Of a stretch of DNA of 28,729 nucleotides, positions 9,625-18,033 are shown piece by piece; within the stretch, counting starts at the first letter, position 1; the number at the start of each line of letters is the position of its first letter. The position numbers and the translations under genes were made by a program. The notes beneath the pieces were generated by a model. That model was given only the letters and a program-made list of their open reading frames with translations, was not told the origin of the DNA and made no database searches. The DNA is from Candidatus Dojkabacteria bacterium S2_J21 (lineage in GTDB: Bacteria; Patescibacteria; Dojkabacteria; SC72), in assembly GCA_019248085.1 (NCBI GenBank), contig JAEHHF010000007.1:1-28729 (forward strand), given 5' to 3'.

Positions 9625-10917
9625 TTACGATTTAATGGAATTGATTGCTTCTTCGAGAGACACCAGATTCTGTTCGCCAGAGATCATATTCTTAAGTTGT
9701 ACCTGTTTAGCATTTACCTCATCCTCACCTATTATGATTAGCCAAGGGATATTTTTCTTTGATGCATATTTCAATTGATTCCCGAATTTGATTGCCGTAA
9801 GTTGTACCTCACTATTTATACCCTTAGCTCTTAATTTCTTTGCGATGTTTTGTACATACGTATACAGCTTCGTATCAAAAAGAGGTAGGAAGACTTTTGT
9901 TTCAGTCTTGGTTTCTGGAATTAGATCATAGGTTTCCAGATAGTCTTGTGTAGTTGTATCTCCCCAACCAATTCCAAATGCGGGAAGTTCTTCTTGTCCA
10001 AACATAGATAACAAATCGTCATATCTACCACCGCCAAACAATGCTCGTGGATTCTCTTTACTTCCAATATCAAACATTTCAATAACGGTCCCTGTGTAAT
10101 ATGCTAATCCACGCATGATTGAAGGCTCAAATCTCAAATTTGTTAGTCCGAGTTCATCTGCTCTTGCAAATAACTCTATCAATTGTGCTGCGCCTTGTGA
10201 TTTATCTGAAATCTTTTTCAAGTCTTCCAATGTCCATTTAAGGAATTCCAATGTGCTATTGATCTGTTTCGTTGTTAATTCTAATTCTTTAAGATATTCA
10301 ACAAATGTATCTTTCCTAAGCTTTTGGTAATTGTCGATAGCTCTTCCAACTTTTCCCTTCTTCTCATCTGAAAGTTTCAAAATATCTTTAAAAAGATAAT
10401 CTAAGAGATACCTACTATTTACTCTGATTTCGTAGGTCTCCTTGGGAGCCTTAAACTCTTCCATAACTGCGAGGATATATTGAAAAATTTCAAGCTCTGC
10501 TTCTAACGTCGGAATCCCCAAAATGTCTATATTTAACTGTATAAACTCTCGTCTTCTTCCCCTTTGTGGTTTTTCATATCGGTAGTATTTGCCAATATTG
10601 AACCACTTGAGTGGTAGAGAAAGTTCATTCTTTTTAGCTGCAATCATTCTTGCTAATGAAGGTGTCATCTCTGGTCTTATGGCTATTTCTCTCCCACCCT
10701 TGTCGATGAAATTATACAGTTGAGTATTAGCAATTTCTTCTCCGGATTTGGCAATATACAAAGCTGTCTCTTCTAACAAAGGTGTGTCATATTCTTCAAA
10801 TCCAAATTTTTTTGCAACATCAGACCATGTCTTAAGTATGTAATTTCTAACAAGCATATCTTTAGGATATGTATCTGTTGTCCCCTTGTAGGGTGTTGTC
10901 AGTAATCTGTTTTCCAT
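9625..10917 (-). CDS. hisS: histidyl-tRNA synthetase
   Basis: A 430-residue class II HisRS that charges tRNA-His. Motif 1 lies near IAIRPEMTPSLARMI. Motif 2 is GKYYRYEKPQRGRRREF. The histidine-specific motif reads RGLAYYTGTVIEMF (RGLDYYTG in most bacteria, so Asp is Ala here). The C-terminal anticodon-binding domain runs from about residue 330 (TKVFLPLFDTKLYTYVQNIA). The start at 10917 is chosen because it begins MENRLLTTPYKGTTDTYP, as family members do, and has an extended -10 (TGATATAAT) 7 nt upstream. The open frame continues upstream to 11019, but that part crosses the promoter and is not homologous. Divergent from the penicillin-binding protein gene. Confidence 0.95.
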   Translation of the reverse strand: MENRLLTTPYKGTTDTYPKDMLVRNYILKTWSDVAKKFGFEEYDTPLLEETALYIAKSGEEIANTQLYNFIDKGGREIAIRPEMTPSLARMIAAKKNELSLPLKWFNIGKYYRYEKPQRGRRREFIQLNIDILGIPTLEAELEIFQYILAVMEEFKAPKETYEIRVNSRYLLDYLFKDILKLSDEKKGKVGRAIDNYQKLRKDTFVEYLKELELTTKQINSTLEFLKWTLEDLKKISDKSQGAAQLIELFARADELGLTNLRFEPSIMRGLAYYTGTVIEMFDIGSKENPRALFGGGRYDDLLSMFGQEELPAFGIGWGDTTTQDYLETYDLIPETKTETKVFLPLFDTKLYTYVQNIAKKLRAKGINSEVQLTAIKFGNQLKYASKKNIPWLIIIGEDEVNAKQVQLKNMISGEQNLVSLEEAINSIKS

Positions 10918-10924
10918 AGTGAAA

Positions 10925-10933
10925 ATTATATCA
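10925..10933 (-). promoter_or_regulatory. extended -10 of hisS
   Basis: TGATATAAT on the minus strand, 7 nt before the ATG at 10917: a consensus extended -10 that predicts a leaderless hisS mRNA. The palindromic elements at 10943-10970 cover the -35 position. Confidence 0.65.
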
Positions 10934-10942
10934 CATCTATTC

Positions 10943-11048
10943 TTAAAGGACTGACCTAGGACTGTCCTTGTTCGAAAGTAAGCGAAACCCTCACCATTGA
11001 AAGATATTTGCGACAGCAATTTAAAGCCTGATATAGGACAGTCCTTAA
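10943..11048. repeat. GGACTG/CAGTCC palindromic elements in the hisS-PBP divergent region (possible operators)
   Basis: Within the 207-bp divergent region lie TTAAAGGACTG (10943-10953), the near-palindrome AGGACTGTCCT (10958-10968) and its exact reverse complement AGGACAGTCCT (11035-11045), followed by TTAA. The left pair overlaps the -35 region of hisS. The right copy is about 65 bp upstream of the PBP -10. This resembles operators for a dimeric repressor or activator. The protein is unknown; the regulator at 8891-9589 is one candidate by proximity only. Confidence 0.45.
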
Positions 11049-11109
11049 ACGGGTGCTCTTGAATAAAAAGCCTAAATTATATATATTCAATGTATACTTA
11101 ACCTGCCGA

Positions 11110-11115
11110 TATACT
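11110..11115 (+). promoter_or_regulatory. -10 box of the penicillin-binding protein gene
   Basis: TATACT, 9 nt upstream of the ATG at 11125. Another TATACT lies at about 11092-11097. It supports 11125 rather than the in-frame GTG at 11053 as the start. Confidence 0.45.
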
Positions 11116-11124
11116 GAAGCACAA

Positions 11125-14076
11125 ATGAAATATAGCGTGGGAATTTCCAATACAAGAAAAACATCTTCTAGACGAACACCTGGTGCGTCTCGTGGGTTTT
11201 CAACATATAATGTGTTTAAGAAATATAATAGTAGAAATGTTAGCAAAACTGTGAGAGGAAAGGACAAAAAACCAATGAAACCAAAGATGAAGAAAGTATT
11301 ATATATCTTAGCTGGTATAGCTTTCTTCCTTGTATGCATAGTGCTTCTAGGTGCAGGTATATACCTTAAAAATATTCAGAAATCACTTCCGTCTCCTGAC
11401 GAATTAGTCCAAAGACGGTCTGATGAAAGCACTCAAATTTTAGATAGAAATGGGAGTATCCTCTATACGATATATGGAAATCAAAATAGAGAATTTGTAT
11501 CCATAGATAAGATATCTGAGAAGACCAAATGGGCAGTTATTTCTGCTGAAGATATCGAGTTTTACCAACATAAAGGGCTTGATTACAAAGGGATAGTTTC
11601 AGCTGTCTTACGAAATCTAAAAGCAGGAGGTATTACTGGGGGAGCAAGTACTATTACCCAGCAATTGGTTAGAAATACTATTCTGTATGATGTCTTAGGA
11701 GATGAGGCATATGAGCAGAAATATACGCGTAAGATTAAGGAGATATTGATTACAATGCAAGTGGAACAAACCTTTACTAAAGATCAAATCTTACAGCTGT
11801 ATCTTAATGAAGTTCCCCTAGGAGGTGTAAACTATGGCCTTCAAGCGGCAGCAAATGCATATTTTGCTAAAGATGTTGGAGAATTAGATCTTGCTGAGAG
11901 TGCTATGATTGCCGGCCTTATCCAAAGCCCGGGTGTCTATTCTCCTTTGTATGGAACTAATCCAGATATGGCAAAAGGTAGACAAACATATGTTCTTGAT
12001 CAGATGCTTAAGCATAAGGATTTGACTGGTGTAACAGAGGAAGAGGTTGAGGCTGCCAAAAATGAAGAATTATCATATAGTACCAAGAAAATTGATATCA
12101 AAGCTCCCCATTTCGTCTTCTATGTTAAGCAATTGCTTGTAGAAAAATACGGGATTGATCGTGTTGAAAAAGGTGGTTTAAAAGTTACGACGACCTTGGA
12201 TTATCCAGTTCAAGAGATCGCGGAGGAAGAAATTTCAAAGGGAGTAGATAATGCAAAGAAGAACAATATTAACAATGGAGCGATGGTAGTTATGGATCCT
12301 AACAACGGTCAGGTGTTGGCAATGGTAGGTTCTGTCGATTATTGGAATGTTGAAGACCCTAGAGTTGATGGTAATGTAAATATTGCACTTAGCCAAAGGC
12401 AGATGGGCTCTTCCATCAAACCATTTGTATATCTTACTGCCGTAGAGAAAGGGTTCGGTCCATGGACGATAAGTCCAGACTTAGAACAGATTAAGTTTGG
12501 AACATATGATCCTAAAAACTGGGATAGTAAAAATATGGGACTCATGACAGCAAGGAAGGCGCTTGTCTATTCGAGGAATGTTCCTGCGGTATATACATTA
12601 CAGATGGTTGGCATTGATAGCTTCTTACAAACCGCTGAAACAGTTGGTCTAACGAGTTTAATAAGCAAGGCTTCCTACGGTTTAAGTTTAGCACTTGGCT
12701 CGGGAGAAGAAACATTATTAGAACATACAGTTGGATATACTGTCCTTGCAAATGGTGGAACTAAGTATGATGTCTCCCCTATTCTCAAAGTAGAAGATTC
12801 AAATGGAAATGTATTAGAAGAATTAAAAACAGTCGAGGGCAAGAGAGTCTATGCTGAAAAAGATATATATATGATTAACTGGATGCTTTGTGACTTAGGT
12901 GGCTTCGGAGACAGACCAGACACGGGTTATTACACTGTTAATGGGAAGAAGATCTGTGGGAAGACAGGAACTACGGATGGTCCAAAAGATCTAACCACAA
13001 TCTTGTACCATCAAAATCTAGTTGTATCTGTTTGGAATGGGAATAATAACGGTGAAGTTGCACCAGGCGCTTGGGGTTCTACTATTCCTCTTCGTATAGC
13101 TAACTCTTTCATAAAAAGAGTTGCAGACAGGTATGCTCCAGAAGTATTTAATAGACCAGCAGGAGTTCTTTCTACTACGGTATGTACTGATACAGGAGCT
13201 TCCCCAGCAGATGGTGTGAGCTGTACAAAGGAAGCCTCAATATTCCTAGAGGGTGCAGCACCACAGGTAGATAACCGAAAGACTGTAGAAATTTGTGTAG
13301 CAAATAATCAGATACCTTCAAACCTCTCAGCTGCTCAGAAATATGGTCTAACTGGTTCAAAAGTAATCCTCTCTACGAAGTTACCGAATTCATTACAGCA
13401 AGGTGCGTATGATGCATATCTTCTAAAGATTGAGAATTCCCCATATCTCACAGCTGAACCTACAACCGCTACGTGCCCATTACCACTTGGTCCAGATAAT
13501 GCCCCAATCGTAGATATATATAAGCCAACGGCAAGTCAATCGGTTGAAGCTGGAACTACTATTGAGATTTCAGGATCAGTATCATTCTTAGAGAGTATCA
13601 CGGATTTCAGCGTAAAGTTTGATGGGAATAATATTGCAGGAGCTACTATGCAACCCAATGGTTTGTATGTTGTAAACTATGTAATACCAAATTTAACTAG
13701 CATAGGTAGCCATACAATTACTGTAACAGCAAAAGATAATTTTGATAAAACTGCTAGCACTAGCGTTAATATAAATGTTTCAGCGGCTGGATCGGGGATC
13801 ACATTAAATATAATAAGTCCTTCAGATGGTGCCACAGTATCCTTGTTCCCATTGAGTATAGTGGCTAACCCAGTAGGTGGTAGCGTCGATAGCGTAACAT
13901 TTAAAATTGCGAAAGGTGGAACTAACATCGTAACTTCAACGGATACAAATGGTGGCGACGGTTGGATTTTCCCTTGGAATCCAGCGACGATTACTAGTGG
14001 GAATTACACTATAAAGGCAACAGCCCTCAAAGGTACTACGCTTATTGTTTCTCCAACGATAACGGTTAGATACTAA
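11125..14076 (+). CDS. class A penicillin-binding protein (PBP1A type) with C-terminal Ig-like domains
   Basis: A 983-residue bifunctional peptidoglycan glycosyltransferase and transpeptidase. The N-terminus is a basic cytoplasmic tail of about 55 residues, followed by one membrane helix (VLYILAGIAFFLVCIVLLGAG). The GT51 domain has the catalytic motif SAEDIEFYQHKGLD (glutamate near residue 142), GGASTITQQLVRN and LNEVPLGGVNYG. The transpeptidase has SxxK at SSIK (Ser429), SxN at SRN (about 483) and KTG at GKTGTTDG (about 613). After residue 790 come two Ig or big-like beta domains (PIVDIYKPTASQ and ITLNIISPSDGATV) that ordinary PBP1A lacks; they may bind cell-wall or surface polymers. The stop overlaps the stop of convergent pheT by 4 bp. 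Start chosen from the adjacent -10; a GTG at 11053 is in frame. Confidence 0.93.
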   Translation: MKYSVGISNTRKTSSRRTPGASRGFSTYNVFKKYNSRNVSKTVRGKDKKPMKPKMKKVLYILAGIAFFLVCIVLLGAGIYLKNIQKSLPSPDELVQRRSDESTQILDRNGSILYTIYGNQNREFVSIDKISEKTKWAVISAEDIEFYQHKGLDYKGIVSAVLRNLKAGGITGGASTITQQLVRNTILYDVLGDEAYEQKYTRKIKEILITMQVEQTFTKDQILQLYLNEVPLGGVNYGLQAAANAYFAKDVGELDLAESAMIAGLIQSPGVYSPLYGTNPDMAKGRQTYVLDQMLKHKDLTGVTEEEVEAAKNEELSYSTKKIDIKAPHFVFYVKQLLVEKYGIDRVEKGGLKVTTTLDYPVQEIAEEEISKGVDNAKKNNINNGAMVVMDPNNGQVLAMVGSVDYWNVEDPRVDGNVNIALSQRQMGSSIKPFVYLTAVEKGFGPWTISPDLEQIKFGTYDPKNWDSKNMGLMTARKALVYSRNVPAVYTLQMVGIDSFLQTAETVGLTSLISKASYGLSLALGSGEETLLEHTVGYTVLANGGTKYDVSPILKVEDSNGNVLEELKTVEGKRVYAEKDIYMINWMLCDLGGFGDRPDTGYYTVNGKKICGKTGTTDGPKDLTTILYHQNLVVSVWNGNNNGEVAPGAWGSTIPLRIANSFIKRVADRYAPEVFNRPAGVLSTTVCTDTGASPADGVSCTKEASIFLEGAAPQVDNRKTVEICVANNQIPSNLSAAQKYGLTGSKVILSTKLPNSLQQGAYDAYLLKIENSPYLTAEPTTATCPLPLGPDNAPIVDIYKPTASQSVEAGTTIEISGSVSFLESITDFSVKFDGNNIAGATMQPNGLYVVNYVIPNLTSIGSHTITVTAKDNFDKTASTSVNINVSAAGSGITLNIISPSDGATVSLFPLSIVANPVGGSVDSVTFKIAKGGTNIVTSTDTNGGDGWIFPWNPATITSGNYTIKATALKGTTLIVSPTITVRY

Positions 14077-16559
14077 ATGAGTTTTGCTTCATAACTACTC
14101 TCTAGTTTCTTTACTATCTTGTCTGTGATAGCCTTCACATCCTTGTCGGTAAGAGTCTTCGAGTAGTTTCTTAGTACAACATTAAAAGTAATTTTTTTAC
14201 TTTCAGCATTCTCCTTCTCTTTGTATATATCCAAACAAGACTCCTGTCCCTTGAGCTCATCATTGTTAATTATTATTTTTATAGCGCTAGAAAGATCTCT
14301 GTATTGAATCGTATCTTTAACCTCAAAACAAAGATCGATACTACTCTCAGGATACTTAGGTGTTTCGATATATGTGCTATTGACAGTTTCAATTGTTGAG
14401 AGGAGATTTAAATTGATATCCAAAGCAGCAGTGTATTTTGGTAGTTTGAAATTTGTTTTTACCTTGTTATCAATCTCTCCAACTATCCCCAAGATGGCAT
14501 CCCCTACTGTTACCACTGCAGAAGTGTTCTGATCGAACATGTATGAGCTATTCTTAAGATCTATAGACAGCTTCTTTTCTGAATATTCAGCAAGCAATGT
14601 ATATTTAATCTCAGATATATTTAGAGTATTAAGAAGTTTTTCTAAATATCTTTTCGCAAGATAATATGCAGAATCATTTCGCTTCTCTATGCTTGTGAAT
14701 ACAGCTGAGAGGTGCCAATCTTCTTGAGGTAAACTATCCTCATCTACATACCCACTGATATGTGGCGTATTTAGTTCGAAGAGAATGAACTTATTGAAAC
14801 CTTCTTGAAGATTACTTTGTGTTTTTAGCAAGAGTGATGGGATCAAAGATGTTCTCATCAATGCAAGCTCTGGCGCTATTGGATTTTTAAGTTTGTATGC
14901 TTGATTTGGATCCAAGTTCGCCCTTTGTAGTGTTGGAATATCAATGAAGCTAAATGTATCGGTTTCATTCGCTCCGTTATCAGCCAATACTTGTCGTATG
15001 GTCTTCTTTAGGGTGAACATAGTATTGTCTTTTGCAGGTATTATTTTCTTTGATGGTAAGACTGGCTCGATATTGTTGTATCCATATATCCTTCCGATAT
15101 CTTCATGTATATCTTCCTTGATGGTCACATCTTTTCGCCAACTCGGTATCGTCATAGTTATTAGATTCTCTTCTTGGCTAACAAGTTGATATTCTAGATT
15201 CGAAAGAATTTGTAAAATGGTATCTTTCTCTAGTTCTAATCCAAGGTGAGAGTTTAGCTTGGAAATGGAAAGCGTAATCTCTTTGGCTTCCTCGGGGTTA
15301 GAATATATATCAACCATATCAGAAGCTATTGTTGCTTTTGTGGTTTCTTTAATCATTCTTACAGTTTCTTTCAACACAGGTATACATTGATTCGGATCTA
15401 GGGCATGTTTGAATTTAGTTCCTGCTTCCGTCGTGAGCCCTAGCATCATTGAGGTTTTTCTGATGCTTGTTTTATCGAAATTCGCACATTCTATGATTAT
15501 CCTTTGTGTATTACTATCTACCTCTGTCTCAGAACCACCAATTATGCCTGCAATGGCAAGAGGATTCGTGCTATCTGCTATCACCATTATTCGATCGTTG
15601 AGTTGGTGTACTTTCCCGTCTAAACCTAGTAAGCTTTCATTTTCAGTTGCCATTCTAACATTGAGATGTGCTATTCCTTTTCCATTAGGATCGTTGGAGA
15701 GTACTTTGTCATAGTCAAAAGCATGTAGGGGTTGCCCTGAGATCTGTGATATGTAATTTGTTATGTCTACAATGTTATTAACAGGTTTATACCCCAATTT
15801 GATTAATGAGCTTTGTAGCCACATAGGGGACTCTTCTACGAGAATATTATCAAGTGCGATGGCAGTGTATCGTGGACATAATGCTTCAGCATCATTGATA
15901 ACCTCCAGTTGTAAGCAATTACTTTCAGATGTGAGATTCTTTTCATAGTCAAGATACCAAGCTGGTGTTGTAAATGCATTCCCAAATATCACTGTTAATT
16001 CCCTAGCTAGTCCTAATATGCCGAATAGATCACCTCTGTTTGTTAGGGCCTTGTTCTCAATATCGATGATATAGTCGTCGAGATCGTAATATGAAGCGAA
16101 AGATTTCCCTACAGGAGCATCTTTTGATAATCTCATAACAAAGGAGTGATCATTTCCGAGATTGAGTTCTTTCTCAGATCCAAGCATTCCTTCGGAGACT
16201 AATCCTCTCATCTCTCTTGATTGAAGCACTACAGGAGAAGCCTCTGTGTATATTGTAGATGGTACTGTGGTTCCAGGTTTAAGATATGCGACTTTATCCC
16301 CCACTTCCAATGTTTTGTCGCCAGCTAATACTTGAATTAATTCATCGAATCCTGCGTCAATTTTATATACTCCCAGTTTGTCGGCATTTGGATGATCTTT
16401 CTTCTCTGTAATCTCTGCTACCACGATGCCCTGATAGTCTTTTGAGAGGTCCTGATAGGTCTCTACCTCTCCAATATGCTCTTTGATGCCATTCAGTATC
16501 TCTTTGTTAGTTTGTTGTATGTTTCCTAACTTTTTTAGTAGATTTACAGATATTTTCAT
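14073..16559 (-). CDS. pheT: phenylalanyl-tRNA synthetase beta subunit
   Basis: An 828-residue PheRS beta chain, partner of PheS in the (alpha-beta)2 enzyme. The N-terminal EMAP-II-like tRNA-binding domain spans about 40-150 (VVAEITEKKDHPNADKLGVYKID). The B3/B4 editing domain is central (PLHAFDYDK, GIIGGSETEVDSNT). A B5 domain, the catalytic-like core and a C-terminal FDX-ACB anticodon-binding domain follow (YPESSIDLCFEVKDTIQYRDL to the end). The gene begins 2 nt after the pheS stop and has no Shine-Dalgarno sequence, so it is probably translated by coupling. It is the last gene of the long minus-strand cluster. Confidence 0.96.
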   Translation of the reverse strand: MKISVNLLKKLGNIQQTNKEILNGIKEHIGEVETYQDLSKDYQGIVVAEITEKKDHPNADKLGVYKIDAGFDELIQVLAGDKTLEVGDKVAYLKPGTTVPSTIYTEASPVVLQSREMRGLVSEGMLGSEKELNLGNDHSFVMRLSKDAPVGKSFASYYDLDDYIIDIENKALTNRGDLFGILGLARELTVIFGNAFTTPAWYLDYEKNLTSESNCLQLEVINDAEALCPRYTAIALDNILVEESPMWLQSSLIKLGYKPVNNIVDITNYISQISGQPLHAFDYDKVLSNDPNGKGIAHLNVRMATENESLLGLDGKVHQLNDRIMVIADSTNPLAIAGIIGGSETEVDSNTQRIIIECANFDKTSIRKTSMMLGLTTEAGTKFKHALDPNQCIPVLKETVRMIKETTKATIASDMVDIYSNPEEAKEITLSISKLNSHLGLELEKDTILQILSNLEYQLVSQEENLITMTIPSWRKDVTIKEDIHEDIGRIYGYNNIEPVLPSKKIIPAKDNTMFTLKKTIRQVLADNGANETDTFSFIDIPTLQRANLDPNQAYKLKNPIAPELALMRTSLIPSLLLKTQSNLQEGFNKFILFELNTPHISGYVDEDSLPQEDWHLSAVFTSIEKRNDSAYYLAKRYLEKLLNTLNISEIKYTLLAEYSEKKLSIDLKNSSYMFDQNTSAVVTVGDAILGIVGEIDNKVKTNFKLPKYTAALDINLNLLSTIETVNSTYIETPKYPESSIDLCFEVKDTIQYRDLSSAIKIIINNDELKGQESCLDIYKEKENAESKKITFNVVLRNYSKTLTDKDVKAITDKIVKKLESSYEAKLI

Positions 16560-16561
16560 AA

Positions 16562-17584
16562 TTAGAATTGTCGTAAGAAGTTAAGGTTAGAATCTCGTAG
16601 ATATCGTATATCATTTATACCTAGTTTTATCATTGTTAATCTATCTACTCCAAATCCCCATGCAAATCCACTATATTCTTCTGGATCAATTCCACCCTGT
16701 TTTAATACATTTGGATGTATCATTCCACACCCCATCAACTCTATCCAGCCGGAGTGCCCACATGTCGAGCATCCAGTCTTGTTACAGAAAGGACAGCTTA
16801 TGACAAATTCGCAATCAGGTTCAGTAAATGGGAAAAACGATGGTTGTATTCTTACTTCTAGATCTGTTTCGAGATATGCTTCGAGGTAAGTTTTAATAGT
16901 AGCTTTCATATTTGCGAGAGAGATCCCTTTGTCTACATATATTCCTTCCATCTGATAGAAGGTATGACCATGACTTGCATCTGTAGCCTCGTGTCTAAAA
17001 ACTCTTCCAGGTAATACTACCCTAATTGGAAGATCAAATTGCTTAAGTGCCCTATTTTGCATTGTTGAAGTATGTGCTGGTAGTACTAATCCATCTTCTG
17101 TCCAGAAAGTATCATACATATCTCTGGCCGGATGTCCGACAGCGAAGTTTAGAGATTCAAACATATGGAAATCATCATCAATTTGTTTGCTTTCCATAAC
17201 ATCAAAACCCATTCTTTGGAATATTTCGATTAGTTTCTCTACTTCTTTATGTAGTGGGTGCTTTGTTCCCTTTATATCCCAAATCTGTGGTCTTTCATTC
17301 TTAGGAGTATTAACATCAAATGGCGCAGTTGGGTCTATTCTGGTATTAGGGGCATATATTAAGGATTGATCTTTCTTTTGATCAAGTAATTCTAAAACAT
17401 TCTTTTTGAGGATATTAAGTTCTTTTCCATATATAGCTTTTTGATCATTTGGGATCGTGGCAATCGCTTTGATAGCTAGAGAGAGTAATCCTGTATTACT
17501 AAGATATTTGGTTCGTAATTCATCATATGGAAGATCTAGGTCTTTTTGTAATTGGATTTGTATTTTCTCGAGATTGTTATCCAT
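16562..17584 (-). CDS. pheS: phenylalanyl-tRNA synthetase alpha subunit
   Basis: A 340-residue class II catalytic subunit of PheRS. Motif 2 is GRVFRHEATDASHGHTFYQMEG and motif 3 is SGFAWGFGVDRLTMIKLGI. The substrate region contains FFPFTEPDCEF. A four-cysteine knuckle (CPFCNKTGCSTCGHSGW) before motif 3 looks like a zinc-binding loop, a variation found in many bacterial PheS. A short N-terminal coiled-coil region (residues 1-85) would contact tRNA. The gene lies 99 nt after rplT, behind a strong terminator with a competing upstream stem, so its expression is probably attenuated. A TACAAT box at 17613-17618 could give an independent transcript with a leader of about 20 nt. Confidence 0.96.
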   Translation of the reverse strand: MDNNLEKIQIQLQKDLDLPYDELRTKYLSNTGLLSLAIKAIATIPNDQKAIYGKELNILKKNVLELLDQKKDQSLIYAPNTRIDPTAPFDVNTPKNERPQIWDIKGTKHPLHKEVEKLIEIFQRMGFDVMESKQIDDDFHMFESLNFAVGHPARDMYDTFWTEDGLVLPAHTSTMQNRALKQFDLPIRVVLPGRVFRHEATDASHGHTFYQMEGIYVDKGISLANMKATIKTYLEAYLETDLEVRIQPSFFPFTEPDCEFVISCPFCNKTGCSTCGHSGWIELMGCGMIHPNVLKQGGIDPEEYSGFAWGFGVDRLTMIKLGINDIRYLRDSNLNFLRQF

Positions 17585-17612
17585 ATATGGTTAGGTAATT
17601 TTAACCTTCTAT

Positions 17613-17618
17613 ATTGTA
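17613..17618 (-). promoter_or_regulatory. possible -10 box for pheS
   Basis: TACAAT on the minus strand, 28 nt upstream of the pheS ATG and just past the rplT terminator. No clear -35. It would allow pheST transcription independent of read-through. Confidence 0.3.
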
Positions 17619-17630
17619 TATTGTTTATCT

Positions 17631-17662
17631 AAAAAGAAAAAGGACTCTTTGCAGAGTCCTTT
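17631..17662 (-). terminator. intrinsic terminator between rplT and pheS
   Basis: On the minus strand, AAAGGACTCT (17662-17653), tetraloop GCAA, AGAGTCCTTT (17648-17639), then TTCTTTTT. A perfect 10-bp stem with a GNRA loop and a U-rich tail is a textbook terminator. The first arm can pair instead with AGAGTTCTTT at 17685-17676, which overlaps the rplT stop. Confidence 0.88.
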
Positions 17663-17675
17663 ATATATCGAAAGT

Positions 17676-17685
17676 AAAGAACTCT
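17676..17685 (-). promoter_or_regulatory. antiterminator arm at the rplT stop codon
   Basis: AGAGTTCTTT on the minus strand starts inside the rplT TAG stop (17684-17686). It differs by one base from the terminator's 3' arm and pairs fully with the 5' arm AAAGGACTCT through nine Watson-Crick pairs and one G-U, with a 13-nt loop. Pairing here would prevent the terminator. Confidence 0.55.
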
Positions 17686-18022
17686 AAAGAGATTTTACTA
17701 CAAATGTAAAGACTGAAGGATTGTTGTATGCAATATCTGCTAATACCATTCGGTTTAATTCAATATTCTTTTTCTTCATTCCACCGATTAAGTCTTTGTA
17801 TTGAATGCCATTGTTTTTACATGCTGCATTGATTCGGTTTATCCAAAGTTTTCTAACTTGGCTTTGTCTTCTCTGTCTTGCATTATATGCATATTGTCCA
17901 GCGTGCATGAAAGCTTCGTGTGCAACTCTATACAGATGATTTTTACTCATTCTGTATCCCTTAGTTGCCTTTAGGATTTTATTATGTTTTCGTGATCTTA
18001 CTGTTCCACCTTTGACTCTCAT
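17684..18022 (-). CDS. rplT: 50S ribosomal protein L20
   Basis: A 112-residue L20, an early assembly protein of the large subunit that binds 23S rRNA. Family hallmarks are RSRKHNKILKATKGYR near the N-terminus, HEAFMHAGQYAYNARQRRQSQ, RKLWINRINAACKNNG and LNRMVLADIAYNNPSVF. It is slightly shorter than the common 115-119 residues. It follows rpmI by 11 nt in the thrS-infC-rpmI-rplT cluster. In E. coli and B. subtilis, L20 or infC-leader structures give autogenous control; no L20-binding pseudoknot was recognised here. Its stop codon sits at the first arm of the pheS attenuator. Confidence 0.97.
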   Translation of the reverse strand: MRVKGGTVRSRKHNKILKATKGYRMSKNHLYRVAHEAFMHAGQYAYNARQRRQSQVRKLWINRINAACKNNGIQYKDLIGGMKKKNIELNRMVLADIAYNNPSVFTFVVKSL

Positions 18023-18033
18023 GACTTATATTT

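Noticed and set aside
10918..11339. Minus-strand frame upstream of hisS (to 11019) and a 127-codon frame at 10956-11339
   Set aside because: They lie over the promoter region and antisense to the PBP gene, and show no family similarity.
17664..17700. Run of Phe codons (TTC TTT ACT TTC GAT ATA TAA) just before the pheS terminator, like a pheM leader peptide
   Set aside because: No ATG, GTG or TTG start is present in that frame between rplT and the run. The same bases are better explained as the antiterminator arm.
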